In this document: piece after piece, positions 39,151 through 53,203 of the stretch
Layout: every line of letters begins with the position of its first letter
Numbering within the stretch: the stretch's first letter is position 1
Assembly (NCBI GenBank): GCA_024703855.1
Contig: CP087965.1
Location: 4,952,001-5,016,000 of the forward strand
DNA length: 64,000 nt
Reading direction: 5' to 3'
Origin: Polaromonas sp. P2-4
Lineage (GTDB): Bacteria > Pseudomonadota > Gammaproteobacteria > Burkholderiales > Burkholderiaceae_C
Made by a program: the position numbers and the translations under genes
The notes under the pieces: generated by a model
The model's database searches: none
Seen by the model: only the letters and a program-made list of their open reading frames with translations
Told to the model about the DNA's origin: nothing

Positions 39151-39290
39151 ACGCGCACCGTGAGCGGCGGCGTCACCGTGAACGACACGCTGATGCACAT
39201 TGCCCACGAAAACCTGCCCTTTGGCGGCGTGGGCGACAGCGGCTGGGGCTCGTGCCACGGTGAAACCGGTCAGCCACTTTCGCGCACATC
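39151..39290 (+). pseudogene. Aldehyde dehydrogenase C-terminal fragment
   Basis: About 45 codons read [20 protein letters not shown], then [16 protein letters not shown], a recognisable end of an aldehyde dehydrogenase of the coniferyl-aldehyde type. No upstream part of the gene exists in the window and the last helix is missing. It is a leftover of a deletion or insertion at this spot. Confidence 0.8.
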
Positions 39291-39299
39291 AATAGATAT

Positions 39300-39596
39300 C
39301 TATCGCTTTCCCTTCATGGTGACAGCGGACAGATAACCGCCCCAAAGAACGCCAGCCAAGGCAAGCACCTGGTCCAGGTCGAAAGTGCTTTCATCGACCA
39401 GCACCCTCGAGCTTTCGGAATAAAGGAACAAGGCGCCCACGACCAACGCAAGCTGATAAGCGGTCCGGGTTCTAGTCCGGCGCAGTAACAGAACCTTTTT
39501 CAGACCCTCTGCTTTCCATTCTTGAGGGGGTATGCGTTGGATCTCCTCCAGCAGCACCAGACCCCACAGAAATGCGCACAACCAATAGCCCATCAT
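39300..39596 (-). CDS. Small membrane protein, 98 residues
   Basis: It has hydrophobic segments at the start ([20 protein letters not shown]), the middle ([16 protein letters not shown]) and the end ([18 protein letters not shown]), separated by basic and acidic loops ([20 protein letters not shown]). This suggests an inner-membrane protein with three helices. The family is unknown. It faces the aldehyde dehydrogenase fragment. Confidence 0.55.
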   Translation of the reverse strand: MMGYWLCAFLWGLVLLEEIQRIPPQEWKAEGLKKVLLLRRTRTRTAYQLALVVGALFLYSESSRVLVDESTFDLDQVLALAGVLWGGYLSAVTMKGKR

Positions 39597-39638
39597 TTGT
39601 CCTCCTGTTTGAACATTGATTCAACATGAATACAGCGC

Positions 39639-39812
39639 TTACTCCGCGCCCAACTTACAAGCATCGATTTCCAGTGTCTTCTTTGACTCATGCCATTTGT
39701 TCCCATGCGTGTCCTTGAGCAGGTGTCAGCATCCATAAAGGATGTACGGGGCGGTGTTCGGCGTGGCAAACGCCATGGCCACTGCGAGCAACGTGATGGC
39801 GCCATGCGTCAT
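39639..39812 (-). pseudogene. Small exported protein with an in-frame TGA
   Basis: Starting at the ATG at 39812, the frame gives a short signal-like leader (MTHGAITLLAVAMAFATPNT) then APYILYGC, a TGA at 39726-39728, and continues in the same frame with HLLKDTHGNKWHESKKTLEI, DACKLGAE and a TAA. The joined product of 57 residues looks like a small secreted protein with two cysteines. The TGA may be a base error, a real nonsense change, or simply the end of a shorter peptide. No selenocysteine element was identified. Confidence 0.35.
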
Positions 39813-39894
39813 CACATCGCAGCACGGCCAGAGATTCGTGTTGTTTAGCGATGGGTTCCATGGGGGAGTTGCTCCTATTTGATGATCGAGGTCA

Positions 39895-40341
39895 TCATGA
39901 AAAACTTGTTGCGGGTGATCCGAACTCAGCCAGGCGCTCCAACATGTCGCGCATGGCAGCAAGCTCATGACTCTTGTCGTAGAAAGCGTAGGCGCCGGCT
40001 TCGGTGAAGTACTTCCTGTGTGTCGTATCGGAACAATTGCTGACCACCACGACTTTTGTCATCGGACTCTCAGCCGCGACCACACGCATTACCTCCATAC
40101 CGTTACCGTCGTTGAGGTTGATGTCCAGCAAGACGACATGGGGCGGCTCACGCCGGATAGCGGCGATGGCGGTCGATGCGCGGTTGAACTCTCCGGCCAG
40201 TGACAGGCCTGTGATCCTGGCAACCACTGTGCGCCAGAGTGCTCGCACGACATCCGAATCTTCAACGATAAACAGGCGCGATGGGCGTGCATCCCTGGTT
40301 GGCATCAGTGCCGGCAATAACTCTGTGTTGGTGACATGCAT
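39895..40341 (-). CDS. Single-domain response regulator (CheY-like)
   Basis: The 148-residue product from the ATG at 40341 (MHVTNTELLPALM) is one receiver domain: the acidic pair in LFIVEDSDVVRALW, the phospho-acceptor in PHVVLLDINLNDGNGMEVM and the Lys in YAFYDKSHEL. No output domain follows, so it acts by protein contact. Its kinase could be one of the two sensor kinases at 45.4-51.5 kb, but it is not in an operon with them. Confidence 0.88.
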   Translation of the reverse strand: MHVTNTELLPALMPTRDARPSRLFIVEDSDVVRALWRTVVARITGLSLAGEFNRASTAIAAIRREPPHVVLLDINLNDGNGMEVMRVVAAESPMTKVVVVSNCSDTTHRKYFTEAGAYAFYDKSHELAAMRDMLERLAEFGSPATSFS

Positions 40342-40907
40342 GGTTTGACCTCTCTTTTTTGAAATCGCTGTACAAGACGCTGACGAAAACAACTCCATTC
40401 AGCGGTCGATGTTTTGCAGTGAGGTCAGTATGCTTGCGTTGAGCGGTCGCTGCTATCGCTGTTAGACGGACTCTTGTGTGGAGGTATCCGCCAAGAGCTT
40501 GTAGGGGTTCAACTACAAGCACGCTGGATTGGGATCGCCCCAATTTCACGAACATCCTGTCAAGCTCATACAGCGTTTTCAAACGCTACTGGGCAGACCC
40601 CGTTGAGCATCGAATGCTGACGGTCATTGACAGCCAGGCCAGTGCGCGACCGGGGTACATCAGAGTCCCTGTGGCGGCTTCTGAGCGGCCACCCGTGTGT
40701 CTTGCTGCAACGGGCCTGCTGGACTGTCGGCGCCCCCTGACGCCTACTCCCCGGAAGCGGCGACCGTCACCGACCGACGATGAGAAACGGATGACGCAAT
40801 CAGTGCGCTCGGTGCACAGCGCGGGCTCCAGTGAGCATGGCCGCGCACGTGATCGCGGCCGTCCTGCCGCACGGCGAGCGCGAGGCTCGGCACGCGGGGC
40901 GTGCGGC
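40342..40907. other. Intergenic region without a recognised gene
   Basis: A 566-bp gap between the GST gene and the receiver-domain gene. Several open frames run through it, but none resembles a known protein on either strand. Confidence 0.5.
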
Positions 40908-41558
40908 TCAGAACTCGACATCGAGTTCGTCGATCTCGTTGGGTTCCTGCCGGGCGGCTTCGATCCACTCCTGCATCTCCGGCAGGGCCATGATCGTCCG
41001 GCAATAGGCGGACGATACCTCGTCCAGTTGGACGTCGTAGCTGAGAAACCGGGTGACGACCGGCGCGTACATGGCATCGGCCATGGAGCGTGCGCCGAAC
41101 AAATAGGGGCCTCGGTACGTCGCCAGGCATTCGCGCCAAATGGTCGTGATCCGGTCGATGTCGCTTTGGCGCGCGACCAGACTTTAAGGCCGGAGTGGTG
41201 GGCGCGCAGGTTCATCGGCAGCGCCGAGCGCAGCGCGCTGAACCCCGAATGCATTTCGCCGCAAATCGCACGACAGTGCACAGCTGACGCGGTCGGTGGG
41301 TAGCAGACCGGCTTCTGGCCGCACTTCGTTCAGGTACTCGGCGATCGCCACGGTATCCCAGATCCTGACGCCTTCATGCTCGAGGCAGGGGACCAGGATC
41401 GAGGGCGAGAGCAGCAAGAGTTCCGCGCGGACGGTCGGGTCCGTGGGCGGGACCAGAATCTCGTCGAATTCGAGCCCGCTGAACTTCGTCAGCAGCCAAC
41501 CGCGCAGCGACCATGAGCCATAGTTCTTGCTGTTGATGGTGAGGGTGGTCCTTGACAT
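40908..41558 (-). CDS. Glutathione S-transferase (frame-corrected)
   Basis: The start MSRTTLTINSKNYGSWSLRG is typical of a GST group annotated as maleylacetoacetate isomerase-like, in which Ser or Cys of the SW-S motif contacts glutathione. LSPSILVPCLEHEGVRIWDT and VAIAEYLNEVRPEAGLLP follow. Two shifts, near 41280 (one extra or two missing bases) and near 41183 (one missing), must be read across to obtain the helical domain (CGEMHSGFSALRSALPMNLR; MADAMYAPVVTRFLSYDVQL; ending DELDVEF). The corrected length of about 217 residues is normal. The substrate is unknown. Confidence 0.8.
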
Positions 41559-41661
41559 CGCCGAACTTCCTGCAAGAAAGGGTGTCTGAATATCATAGCA
41601 AAGGAATCGATATGCCGACTCTTTCGACTCGACCCCAGATGGTGGTGGGGCGACTCCCCGC

Positions 41662-42911
41662 ATGATTTATCAAGCTTACCAAGCGGTTGCCGACCTGGTG
41701 GCGCCGCTCCAGGCGGCCGCCGGCGCGGCAGCCGCATCCTGCACAGCGTCGCCAGGGGGGTGTCCGAGCATAGCCTGGCACGGGAGGTCTGTGCGTTCTA
41801 TGAATGGCTGGCCCTCGTGCGCCTCAGGCACGAGCGGCCGCCCTTTGGCATCCACGCGGTCCAGGTCGAGCGCCAGAGGGTCGCGGTGAGCGAAGAGGTG
41901 GTGCACCGCACGCCGTTCTGCTCCCTTCTGCATTTTAAGAAGGAGGTGCCACTCAGGCAACCACGAGTGCTGCTGGTCGCCCCGCTCGCGGGCCACTTCG
42001 CTACGCTACTGCGCGGAACGGTGGCCACGATGCTGGCCGACCACGACGTCTATCTCACCGATTGGGACAATGCGCGCGACGTCCCGCTGTCGCACGGCCC
42101 CTTCGGCTTTGACGACTTCGTCGCACAGCTGACGGGTTTTCTCGGCTGGCTCGGTCCGGGGACGCACGTGGTGGCGGTCTGTCAGCCGACCGTGGCCACC
42201 TTGGCGGCCGTTGCGCTGATGGCCGAAGACGGCAATCCGGCGCAACCGCGCAGCATGACACTCATGGCCGGCCCGATCGATACCCGCATCCATCCCACCA
42301 AGGTCGACGAGCTGGCGGTGAGGACACCGCTGGCCTGGTTCGAAAGCAATCTGATCGGCGTCGTTCCCATGCGTTTCAGCGGGGCGATGCGGCGCGTCTA
42401 TCCCGGCTTCCTGCAAGTTGCTGCCTTCATGTCCATGAACCTGGCGCGACACGTTGACTCGCTGACCGACAGCTACCTTTACCGCGTGCAGGGTGAGGCG
42501 GCGAAAGCGGAGGTGATCCGTGCCTTCTACGCGGACTATTTCGCGACGATGGATGTGCCGGCCGAGTTCTACCTGGACACCGTCAGCAAGGTCTTCCAAC
42601 AACACGCGCTGCCGCTCGGCAAGCTGGTTGTCTTCGGCCGTGGCGTGGACCTGCGCGCCATTCGACACACCGCACTGCTGACGGTCGAGGGGGAGAACGA
42701 CGACATATGCGCGGTCGGACAGACCGAAGCCGCGCAGGAAATGTGCAGCAGCTTGCCGCCCTATCTGAAGGCCCACTACCTCCAGACCGGGGTCGGGCAC
42801 TACGGCGTCTTCACCGGCCAGCGCTGGGCAACGCAAATCTACCCCATCGTCAGAGAGGTCATCCACGACAGCGAAAGACGACGCGAAGCGGTCCACGCGC
42901 CGCAAGGGTAA
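41662..42911 (+). CDS. phaZ: Intracellular polyhydroxybutyrate depolymerase
   Basis: The frame-corrected product of about 416 residues starts MIYQAYQAVADLVAPLQAAA and has the alpha/beta-hydrolase core of intracellular PhaZ: VLLVAPLAGHFATLLRGTVA, VYLTDWDNARDVPL, the Cys nucleophile in VVAVCQPTVATLAA, and the His near the end in GVGHYGVFTGQRW. These enzymes break down native PHB granules to release 3-hydroxybutyrate. One base is missing near 41731, in a run of GCG/GCC codons. A paralogue lies 236 bp away in the opposite direction. Confidence 0.88.
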
Positions 42912-43147
42912 CCGGACCGTTGGGGAACCGCATCCTTGCCGACATGCACAGCGTAACGGTTGGGATACGCGGCCATGCGGCAGCCCCATGCATGGCATGG
43001 TGCGCCGAGGCAAGGCGCAGGCGCCAGTGCTGGCCTACCTGAGTGCGCACGAGTCGGGGATCTGCGTTGTGGGAAATCCGGCGCTTCCCCGCGGCTGTTG
43101 CTCGGCGGCGTCGCCAAACTCCGCCCGCTCACTGACCACCAGCCGCA

Positions 43148-44387
43148 CTAGGCATATTGCCGGATCAGGTCGCGGACGAAGGGATAAATCTCGGTGCGCC
43201 AGTGTGGCCCGGAAAACAGATCGTAGTGGCCGCACTGGCGCGCCGTCACGTGCCGCTTGTGGCGCGCGGCAATACCTTGGCACAGATCGTGCGCGGCCTG
43301 CGTCTGGCCGCGGCCGGAAATGTCGTCCAGTTCGCCCTCGATGGTGAGCAGCGCAGTGGTATGGATGTCCTGCGGGCGCACTGGCTGACCCCGCACGCTC
43401 CAAGTTCCGCGCGCCAAACGAAATTCGTGGAACACGATCTGGATGGTGTCCAGATAGAACTCGGCCGCCATGTCGAGCACCGCGTTGTACTCGTCGCACA
43501 CGCGCCGGTGCCCTGCGGCGCGCTCGACGTCACCCCGAATGAAATCGAGGTAGTAGTCCCGGTGCGAGCCCACCAGACGGCCTGGGTGCGCCGCCACCAA
43601 AGCGGCATATTGCAGGAAACTCGGATACACCTTGCGACCGGCGCCGGGGTAGGGATCTGGCACGGCGTGGATCAGGTTCTGTTGAAACCATGCGAGCGGC
43701 CGGCGCGCCGCCAGGTTGTCGACCGCGGTGGGGCTGCGGCGGGCATCGATCGGGCCGCCCATCAGGATCAGGCTCTGGGGGGTCGGCTCACCCGCGCTAG
43801 CCAACAGGGAAATGGCCGCCAGCGCCGGCACGGTGGCTTGGCAAATCGCAACCACGTGCAGGTGTTCGGCACCGATGTGGCGGATAAACGCTTCCACCTG
43901 GGCCACATAATCATCCAGGTGGAACGGCCCGTCTGCCACCGGCACGCGGCGGGCATCGATCCAGTCCGTCACGTACACCTCATGATCCGGCAGCAAGGTT
44001 TCCACCACTTCACGCAGCAGCACCGCATGATGACCCGCTAGCGGCGCACAGACCAGCACTGCCGGCCTCTGCGCCTGCCCGGCCACGCCGCGAGTCGCGA
44101 CCGTATCGTGCGCGAAGCGCAGGAGGCGGCAAAACGGCCTTTCCAGTATGACCTGCTCGACCACCGGGATGGTGCGGCCCTCCTGTTCGACCGCCTTGAT
44201 GTCGAACTCGGGCTTCTCGTCGGCTTTGCCGAGCCGGTAGAGTAATTCGTAGCCCGCGGCAACGTATGGCGCACCCGGAAGGTGGGCAAACGGGCTGTCA
44301 GGGTCGACGAAGGCGTGCGTGGCCTCTGCGGCCCACTCCGTCATCGGCTTCAGTAGCGCGCTGATATTCGAGGAACTGGTACAGCAT
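43148..44387 (-). CDS. phaZ: Intracellular polyhydroxybutyrate depolymerase, second copy
   Basis: The start MLYQFLEYQRALLKPMTEWA is recovered by assuming loss of a CG pair near 44367 (CAGCGCGCTACTG); otherwise translation would begin at 44344. The core matches the first copy: VLVCAPLAGHHAVLLREVVE, VYVTDWIDARRVPV, Cys in VVAICQATVPALAA and the terminal His in QCGHYDLFSGPHWR. The two proteins share layout and many motifs but differ in sequence, so this is an old duplication or they act on different granule states. It is convergent with the first copy. Confidence 0.88.
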
Positions 44388-44445
44388 TTGATCTCCAGGG
44401 GGTCGGAATGATGGTCGTCTCGGCTGCATCAGATGATTGGGCGCG

Positions 44446-45088
44446 CTAAGTCAACAGACCGTTTTCGAGCGCATAGCGGGCCAGTCTCGCGTTACTGTCC
44501 ATCCCGGTTTTTTCCAGGATCCGTGCCCGGTAAGTCGTGACGGTACTCGGGCTTAAGTGCAGTATCTCAGCGATGCGGACCAATCTCTCGCCTGAAGCGA
44601 GGAGCTTTAAGACTTCAAGTTCCCGGTCGGATAAGGCTTCATGGGGCGCCGCGTCGCCCCTGCCGATCGCGTTGACAAGTTTTTCTGCCAGCTCAGGACT
44701 GATGTGCTTGCCGCCTGCGGCCGCGCTGCTGAACTGCCACAACCAGGGTGGTTGCCGGGATATCTTTGGTGAGATAGCCCGCAGCGCCGAGCTTGATGGC
44801 GCGCAATGCATAGGCCTCTATCGAATGCATGCTCAACATCAGCACGGCGAGCTTGGGTTTTTCTGCACGTAGCAACTTGAGAAGCTGCAGGCCACTTTTA
44901 TCGGGCAAAGCAATATCGATCAGCGCCACGTCGAAATCTCTCTCCCGGACAAGGCGCATGGCGTCGTGTGCCGTCTCTGCCTCGCCCGTCACGTCGATGT
45001 CGTTCACAGTTTCCAGCATGCGTTGCACACCGTTACGCACGATGCTGTGGTCATCCACCAGCAAGACTCTGATTTTGTTGTCAATCAT
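44446..45088 (-). CDS. NarL/FixJ-family response regulator
   Basis: The start MIDNKIRVLLVDDHSIVRNG opens a receiver domain with the phospho-acceptor in FDVALIDIALPDKSGLQLL and Lys in AAGYLTKDIP. After a corrected loss of a CG pair near 44730, the LuxR-type helix-turn-helix follows (LSDRELEVLKLLASGERLVR, IAEILHLSPSTVTTYRARIL). The corrected length of 214 residues is normal. It diverges from the poly-HAMP hybrid kinase gene (gap 363 bp). Such regulators often pair with HisKA_3 kinases like the one at 50320-51495, which makes a local phosphorelay plausible. Confidence 0.88.
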
Positions 45089-45451
45089 CTGTATTTTCCA
45101 TTCGCATCCGCCAAGCCCTGGCCGCACCGTGTCTTGATGCACCGATGATCTTGAATTCGCCCGCGCTCGTGCATTTTTCACGATACCCCAGCGGCCAATG
45201 ACCGGCAAGCCATGAATCTGGCGCAGACTTTGACGCTTGCAAGCACTTACAAAACTTGCACTTTGCCTCAGGCAGTCATGCCCGTTTCCCCAGAGCATGC
45301 GGCATATCGGCAGTCTTGCTTTGCTTGTATCCTGCGGGTTAACGCTATTCAGTCCGGGGTACATCCGTCTTTCGGCGTCCAAGCTTACTGGCGACGTTGT
45401 GCACCCATGGGTACCGATTTGTGCGTGGCATCAATTTTGACTGGGCAGAAC
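45089..45451. other. Divergent promoter region between the NarL-type regulator and the hybrid kinase
   Basis: This 363-bp region separates two divergent signalling genes and must hold promoters for both. No convincing operator or small gene was found. Confidence 0.5.
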
Positions 45452-50315
<4,864 letters not shown>

Positions 50316-50319
50316 CTGT

Positions 50320-50364
50320 ATGAATATGAATATGAATATGACTATGACTATGACTATGACTATG
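50320..50364 (+). repeat. Hexanucleotide repeat containing eight in-frame start codons
   Basis: (ATGAAT)3(ATGACT)4ATG begins 4 bp after the hybrid kinase stop. Each unit supplies an ATG in the frame of the next gene, coding for alternating Met-Asn and Met-Thr. Because the unit is six bases long, copy-number change would alter protein length or start choice without a frameshift. Confidence 0.85.
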
Positions 50365-51495
50365 CAGCAGCAGGAAACCCCCGTATTCAAAAAGGCGCCC
50401 GACTACGGCGCCTGGTTTCACTGGATGGCGTGCCGGCATCCGTGTTGCTGGTGGATGACAATCAGGCCAAGCTGACGGCGCTCGCCGCTGTGATCACCGA
50501 TATGGGCCTCGACGTCACCACGGCAACTTCCGGACGCGAGGCGCTACGCCAGCTCTTGCAGCGCGATTTCGCCGTGATTTTGCTCGATGTAAAAATGCCG
50601 GTGATGGACGGCTTTGAAACCGCGACACTGATTCACGGCCGCCCCAAGTCGGCGCACACGCCCATCATCTTCATTACCGCCGAGGCCGGCACGGACTCCG
50701 AGCGTTTTCATGGTTACACGTCCGGCGCGGTGGACTATATCTTCTCCCCGATCGTGACCGAGGTTCTTTGCGCCAAGATCCGGGTGTTTGTTGATCTGTT
50801 CTACATGCAGCGCAAACTGGCGATGCAGACCGAGGAATTGCAGCAATCGAAGCTGCTGCTGCGCCAGTTGGCCTCTTACCAGGAGCACATCAAGGAAGAA
50901 GAACGCAAGCGGATCGCGCGATATCCATGATGAGCTGGGACAGAGTCTGCTGGCGTTGCGAATGGATGTCTCCATGTTGCATGCGCGCACCAGCACCATG
51001 CACCCCAAGCTCAACGAAAAGGCGACCGACGCGCTGAACCACATTGATGCCGCCATCAGGAGTGTGCGCGGCATCATCAACGATCTTCGGCCGCCCGTAC
51101 TCGATCTGGGCTTGCAGGCAGCGATCGAGTGGCAGCTTGACGAATTCCGTCAGCGCAGCGGGATCGATTGCACGATGCAGGCGAAAGACGCGGATTCGCA
51201 TTGTGATCTGGATGAAAAACGCGCCACGACGCTGTTTCGCATCGTGCAGGAATCGCTGTCAAATATCACCCGGCATGCGCAAGCGACACAGGTGCACGTC
51301 GAACTCTACAAGGAGGGGCGCCGGCTGTACCTGCGGATCAAGGACAACGGCGTAGGCATGACGGATCAAAAGAAATTGAACTCGTTCGGGCTGGTGGGAA
51401 TGAAGGAGCGCGTCAGCATGCTGGGAGGCGAACTCAAGATCGACAGCGCACCGGGCAAGGGCACGGTATTGACGATATCGATGCCACTCGATTGA
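50320..51495 (+). CDS. Receiver-HisKA_3 sensor kinase
   Basis: The frame-corrected product of about 392 residues begins in the hexanucleotide repeat and continues QQQETPVFKKAPDYG, then RLVSLDGVPASVLLVDDNQA. It has a receiver domain (acceptor in FAVILLDVKMPVMDGFETA), a linker helix (FYMQRKLAMQTEELQQSK), the HisKA_3 dimerisation helix with RIARDIHDELGQSLLALRMD and a HATPase domain (RIVQESLSNITRHAQATQVH, DNGVGM, GMKERVSMLGGEL). One base is missing near 50408 and a CG pair near 50923. HisKA_3 kinases normally phosphorylate NarL-type regulators, such as the one at 44446-45088. The gene is coupled to the hybrid kinase; which of the eight ATGs is used is unknown. Confidence 0.85.
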
Positions 51496-51520
51496 TCTGG
51501 ATGGCACTGAATTTCAGAGT

Positions 51521-51590
51521 TATTTACTATTGTTTTGATAGCTGCTTGTGTCCGTAGCTATTGGGCTAGAGCCTGTTTTTGTTCTGGAAA
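51521..51590 (+). repeat. AT-rich intergenic repeat, copy 9
   Basis: TATTTACTATTGTTTTGATA, GCTGCTTGTGTCCGTAG, TTGGGCTAGAGCCTG and a T-run, ending GTTCTGGAAATGA. On the reverse strand its end supplies the last codons of an AraC remnant. Confidence 0.85.
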
Positions 51591-51650
51591 TGACTCGGCG
51601 GCTGCCCCATGGCCACCTTGAACATCGCTGAAAAGCGCGGAACCGTGGTT
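51566..51650 (-). pseudogene. AraC-family regulator C-terminal remnant
   Basis: The reverse strand reads RFSAMFKVAMGQPPSHFQNK, NRL and a stop, the end of the second helix-turn-helix of an AraC regulator. Sequence further upstream does not continue the domain. The last residues are encoded by repeat copy 9. A similar tail (AALGQPPSPFQNKNGL, stop) is encoded across repeat copy 11 at about 54190-54240. Confidence 0.6.
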
Positions 51651-51707
51651 GTGGGCGCTTCAAGGCAAATGGCCCGGTGCTGGTGTTCGGCGCGCCAGCC
51701 CCTGTGC

Positions 51708-52824
51708 TCAGGTATTGGCCTTGAGCAGCTCGGCGGCTTCAATGGGCACTGACCGGCCCGGCAGCAACAAGGGAGCCTCCCGCCCCGTTTTGACCACATC
51801 TTTGACGCCGGCGAGCATGGTCTTGCTGGCGACGATGGCCCAATCGAGCGCCTGCGCCTGTTTTTGCAGCAGCATGGTGACGCTTACCGCATCGCCGACC
51901 GGAATGCTTTGTACCGGTCTGCCACTCAGGGGATCTTCCAGCCGGGTCAACACGACGGGTCCGTCGTGCAGCGCGACCGAGACATTGAACAGCGCAAGCT
52001 GGCGGTCAGGAAAACGGGTCTGCAAATAGTGGCGTATGCGGTGCGCTGAATCGACCAGCCCCAGTGCGGCCCGGCTGGCGCGCAGGCCATGGTTGACCGA
52101 CCGGGTGTCGTTGCTCTCGACAAAACCGCCAGCAGGCCTTCGCCGAAAAACTGCATGTGGCGGGCGCCGAAAAGGTAAACGGTATCGCCAGCGCTGCCGT
52201 AAAACTTTTAACCAGCTCGCTGAACTCGGCACCACTTAACTGTTCAGCCAGTGTGCTGTAGTTCGCCATGTCGACAAAGAGCACCGTCGCGTGCTCAAAT
52301 TTTTCGTCGGTGGCGCTGCCTGGTGCGGTCGGCCAGCTATCGCCCAGTTCCTTGAACAGCCGCTGCTCATACAACTTCGTGAGCTTTTTTTGCTGCTCGT
52401 CGAGTGCCGCTTTCACCGCCGTGCTGACGGCCTCGTCCTGCCGCGCGGTCTGCAGGACTCGTCGATTGAGCTGGGCGTAAACCGCCCCACTAAGTTCGCT
52501 GGGCTCGAACGGTTTCGTAATGTAATCGTCGGCCCCGGCCGTCATGCCGTGCCGCATGTGGGTCCGCTCGTGCAGTGCCGTCAGCAAGATCAGCGGGGTA
52601 GAGGCGATGGCGGGGTTTTGCCGCACCGCCTCCAGCACCTGGAAACCCGTCATGCCAGGCATCTGAATGTCACTGATGATGAGGTCGGGACGGTGGCTCT
52701 CGATCAGCTCAAGGCCCTTGCTGCCGTTGTCTGCGGCCAGCACGTCGTAGCCTTCGTGGTTCAGCAAATACACCATCAGGGTTCTGATGTCGGCATCATC
52801 TTCCATAACGACAATCAGGGGCAT
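51708..52824 (-). CDS. Receiver domain-class III adenylate/guanylate cyclase
   Basis: From MPLIVVMEDDADIRTLMVYL the first 125 residues are a receiver domain (acceptor in PDLIISDIQMPGMTGFQVL, Lys in DDYITKPFEP). A coiled linker follows (DEQQKKLTKLYEQRLFKELG), then a class III cyclase domain opening with ATVLFVDMANYSTLAEQL, the metal-binding Asp motif. Two lost T's, each in a T5 run (near 52201 and 52127), must be restored to read GDTVYLFGARHMQFFGEGLL and VESNDTRSVNHGLRASRAAL. The corrected protein is about 372 residues. Synthesis of cAMP or cGMP under phosphorelay control is inferred from the domains. It lies convergent to the sensor kinase gene. Confidence 0.82.
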
Positions 52825-53203
52825 GCGGTGTTCCTTGGGTCGTACGCTGGTTTCCTGGATGGATGGGCGCTGCCTGAGGGCCGGCGGCTCGAAGCTCCAT
52901 TCACCCTTGCAGTGCTAATGTTACATGGCGATGGGGCTGCCACAAGCGCTCGCTGACTGGCGCTGCCCCTTTGCGTGACGGCCCGAATGAAAGCGCAAAT
53001 TTTTGCGACGGGCGCGGCCCCCCACCCGGCTGGCCGGTGTGTCTCATGCCAGCAGGGCAGGGCGTGCACCAGGATGGCCTGCTAGCGCCAACAACTAAAA
53101 GTGTGCAGGCAATTAGCTACATTTTTCATAGCAACTTGCGCCCGATAGATAAGGGCTACAGCCAATTTTGTTCTGAAAATACCCCGGTGACACGACCGTG
53201 TTG
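52825..53203. other. Intergenic region with repeat copy 10
   Basis: No gene is recognised in this 379-bp stretch between two reverse-strand genes. It holds AT-rich repeat copy 10 at 53113-53180 and presumably the cyclase promoter. Confidence 0.6.
53113..53180 (+). repeat. AT-rich intergenic repeat, copy 10
   Basis: TTAGCTACATTTTTCATAGC, AACTTGCGCCCGATAG, AAGGGCTACAGCC and AATTTTGTTCTGAAAATAC. Confidence 0.85.

Noticed and set aside
39726-39728. Selenocysteine codon in the small exported protein
   Set aside because: No convincing SECIS-type hairpin follows the TGA and no selenoprotein family was recognised; kept only as a low-interest observation.
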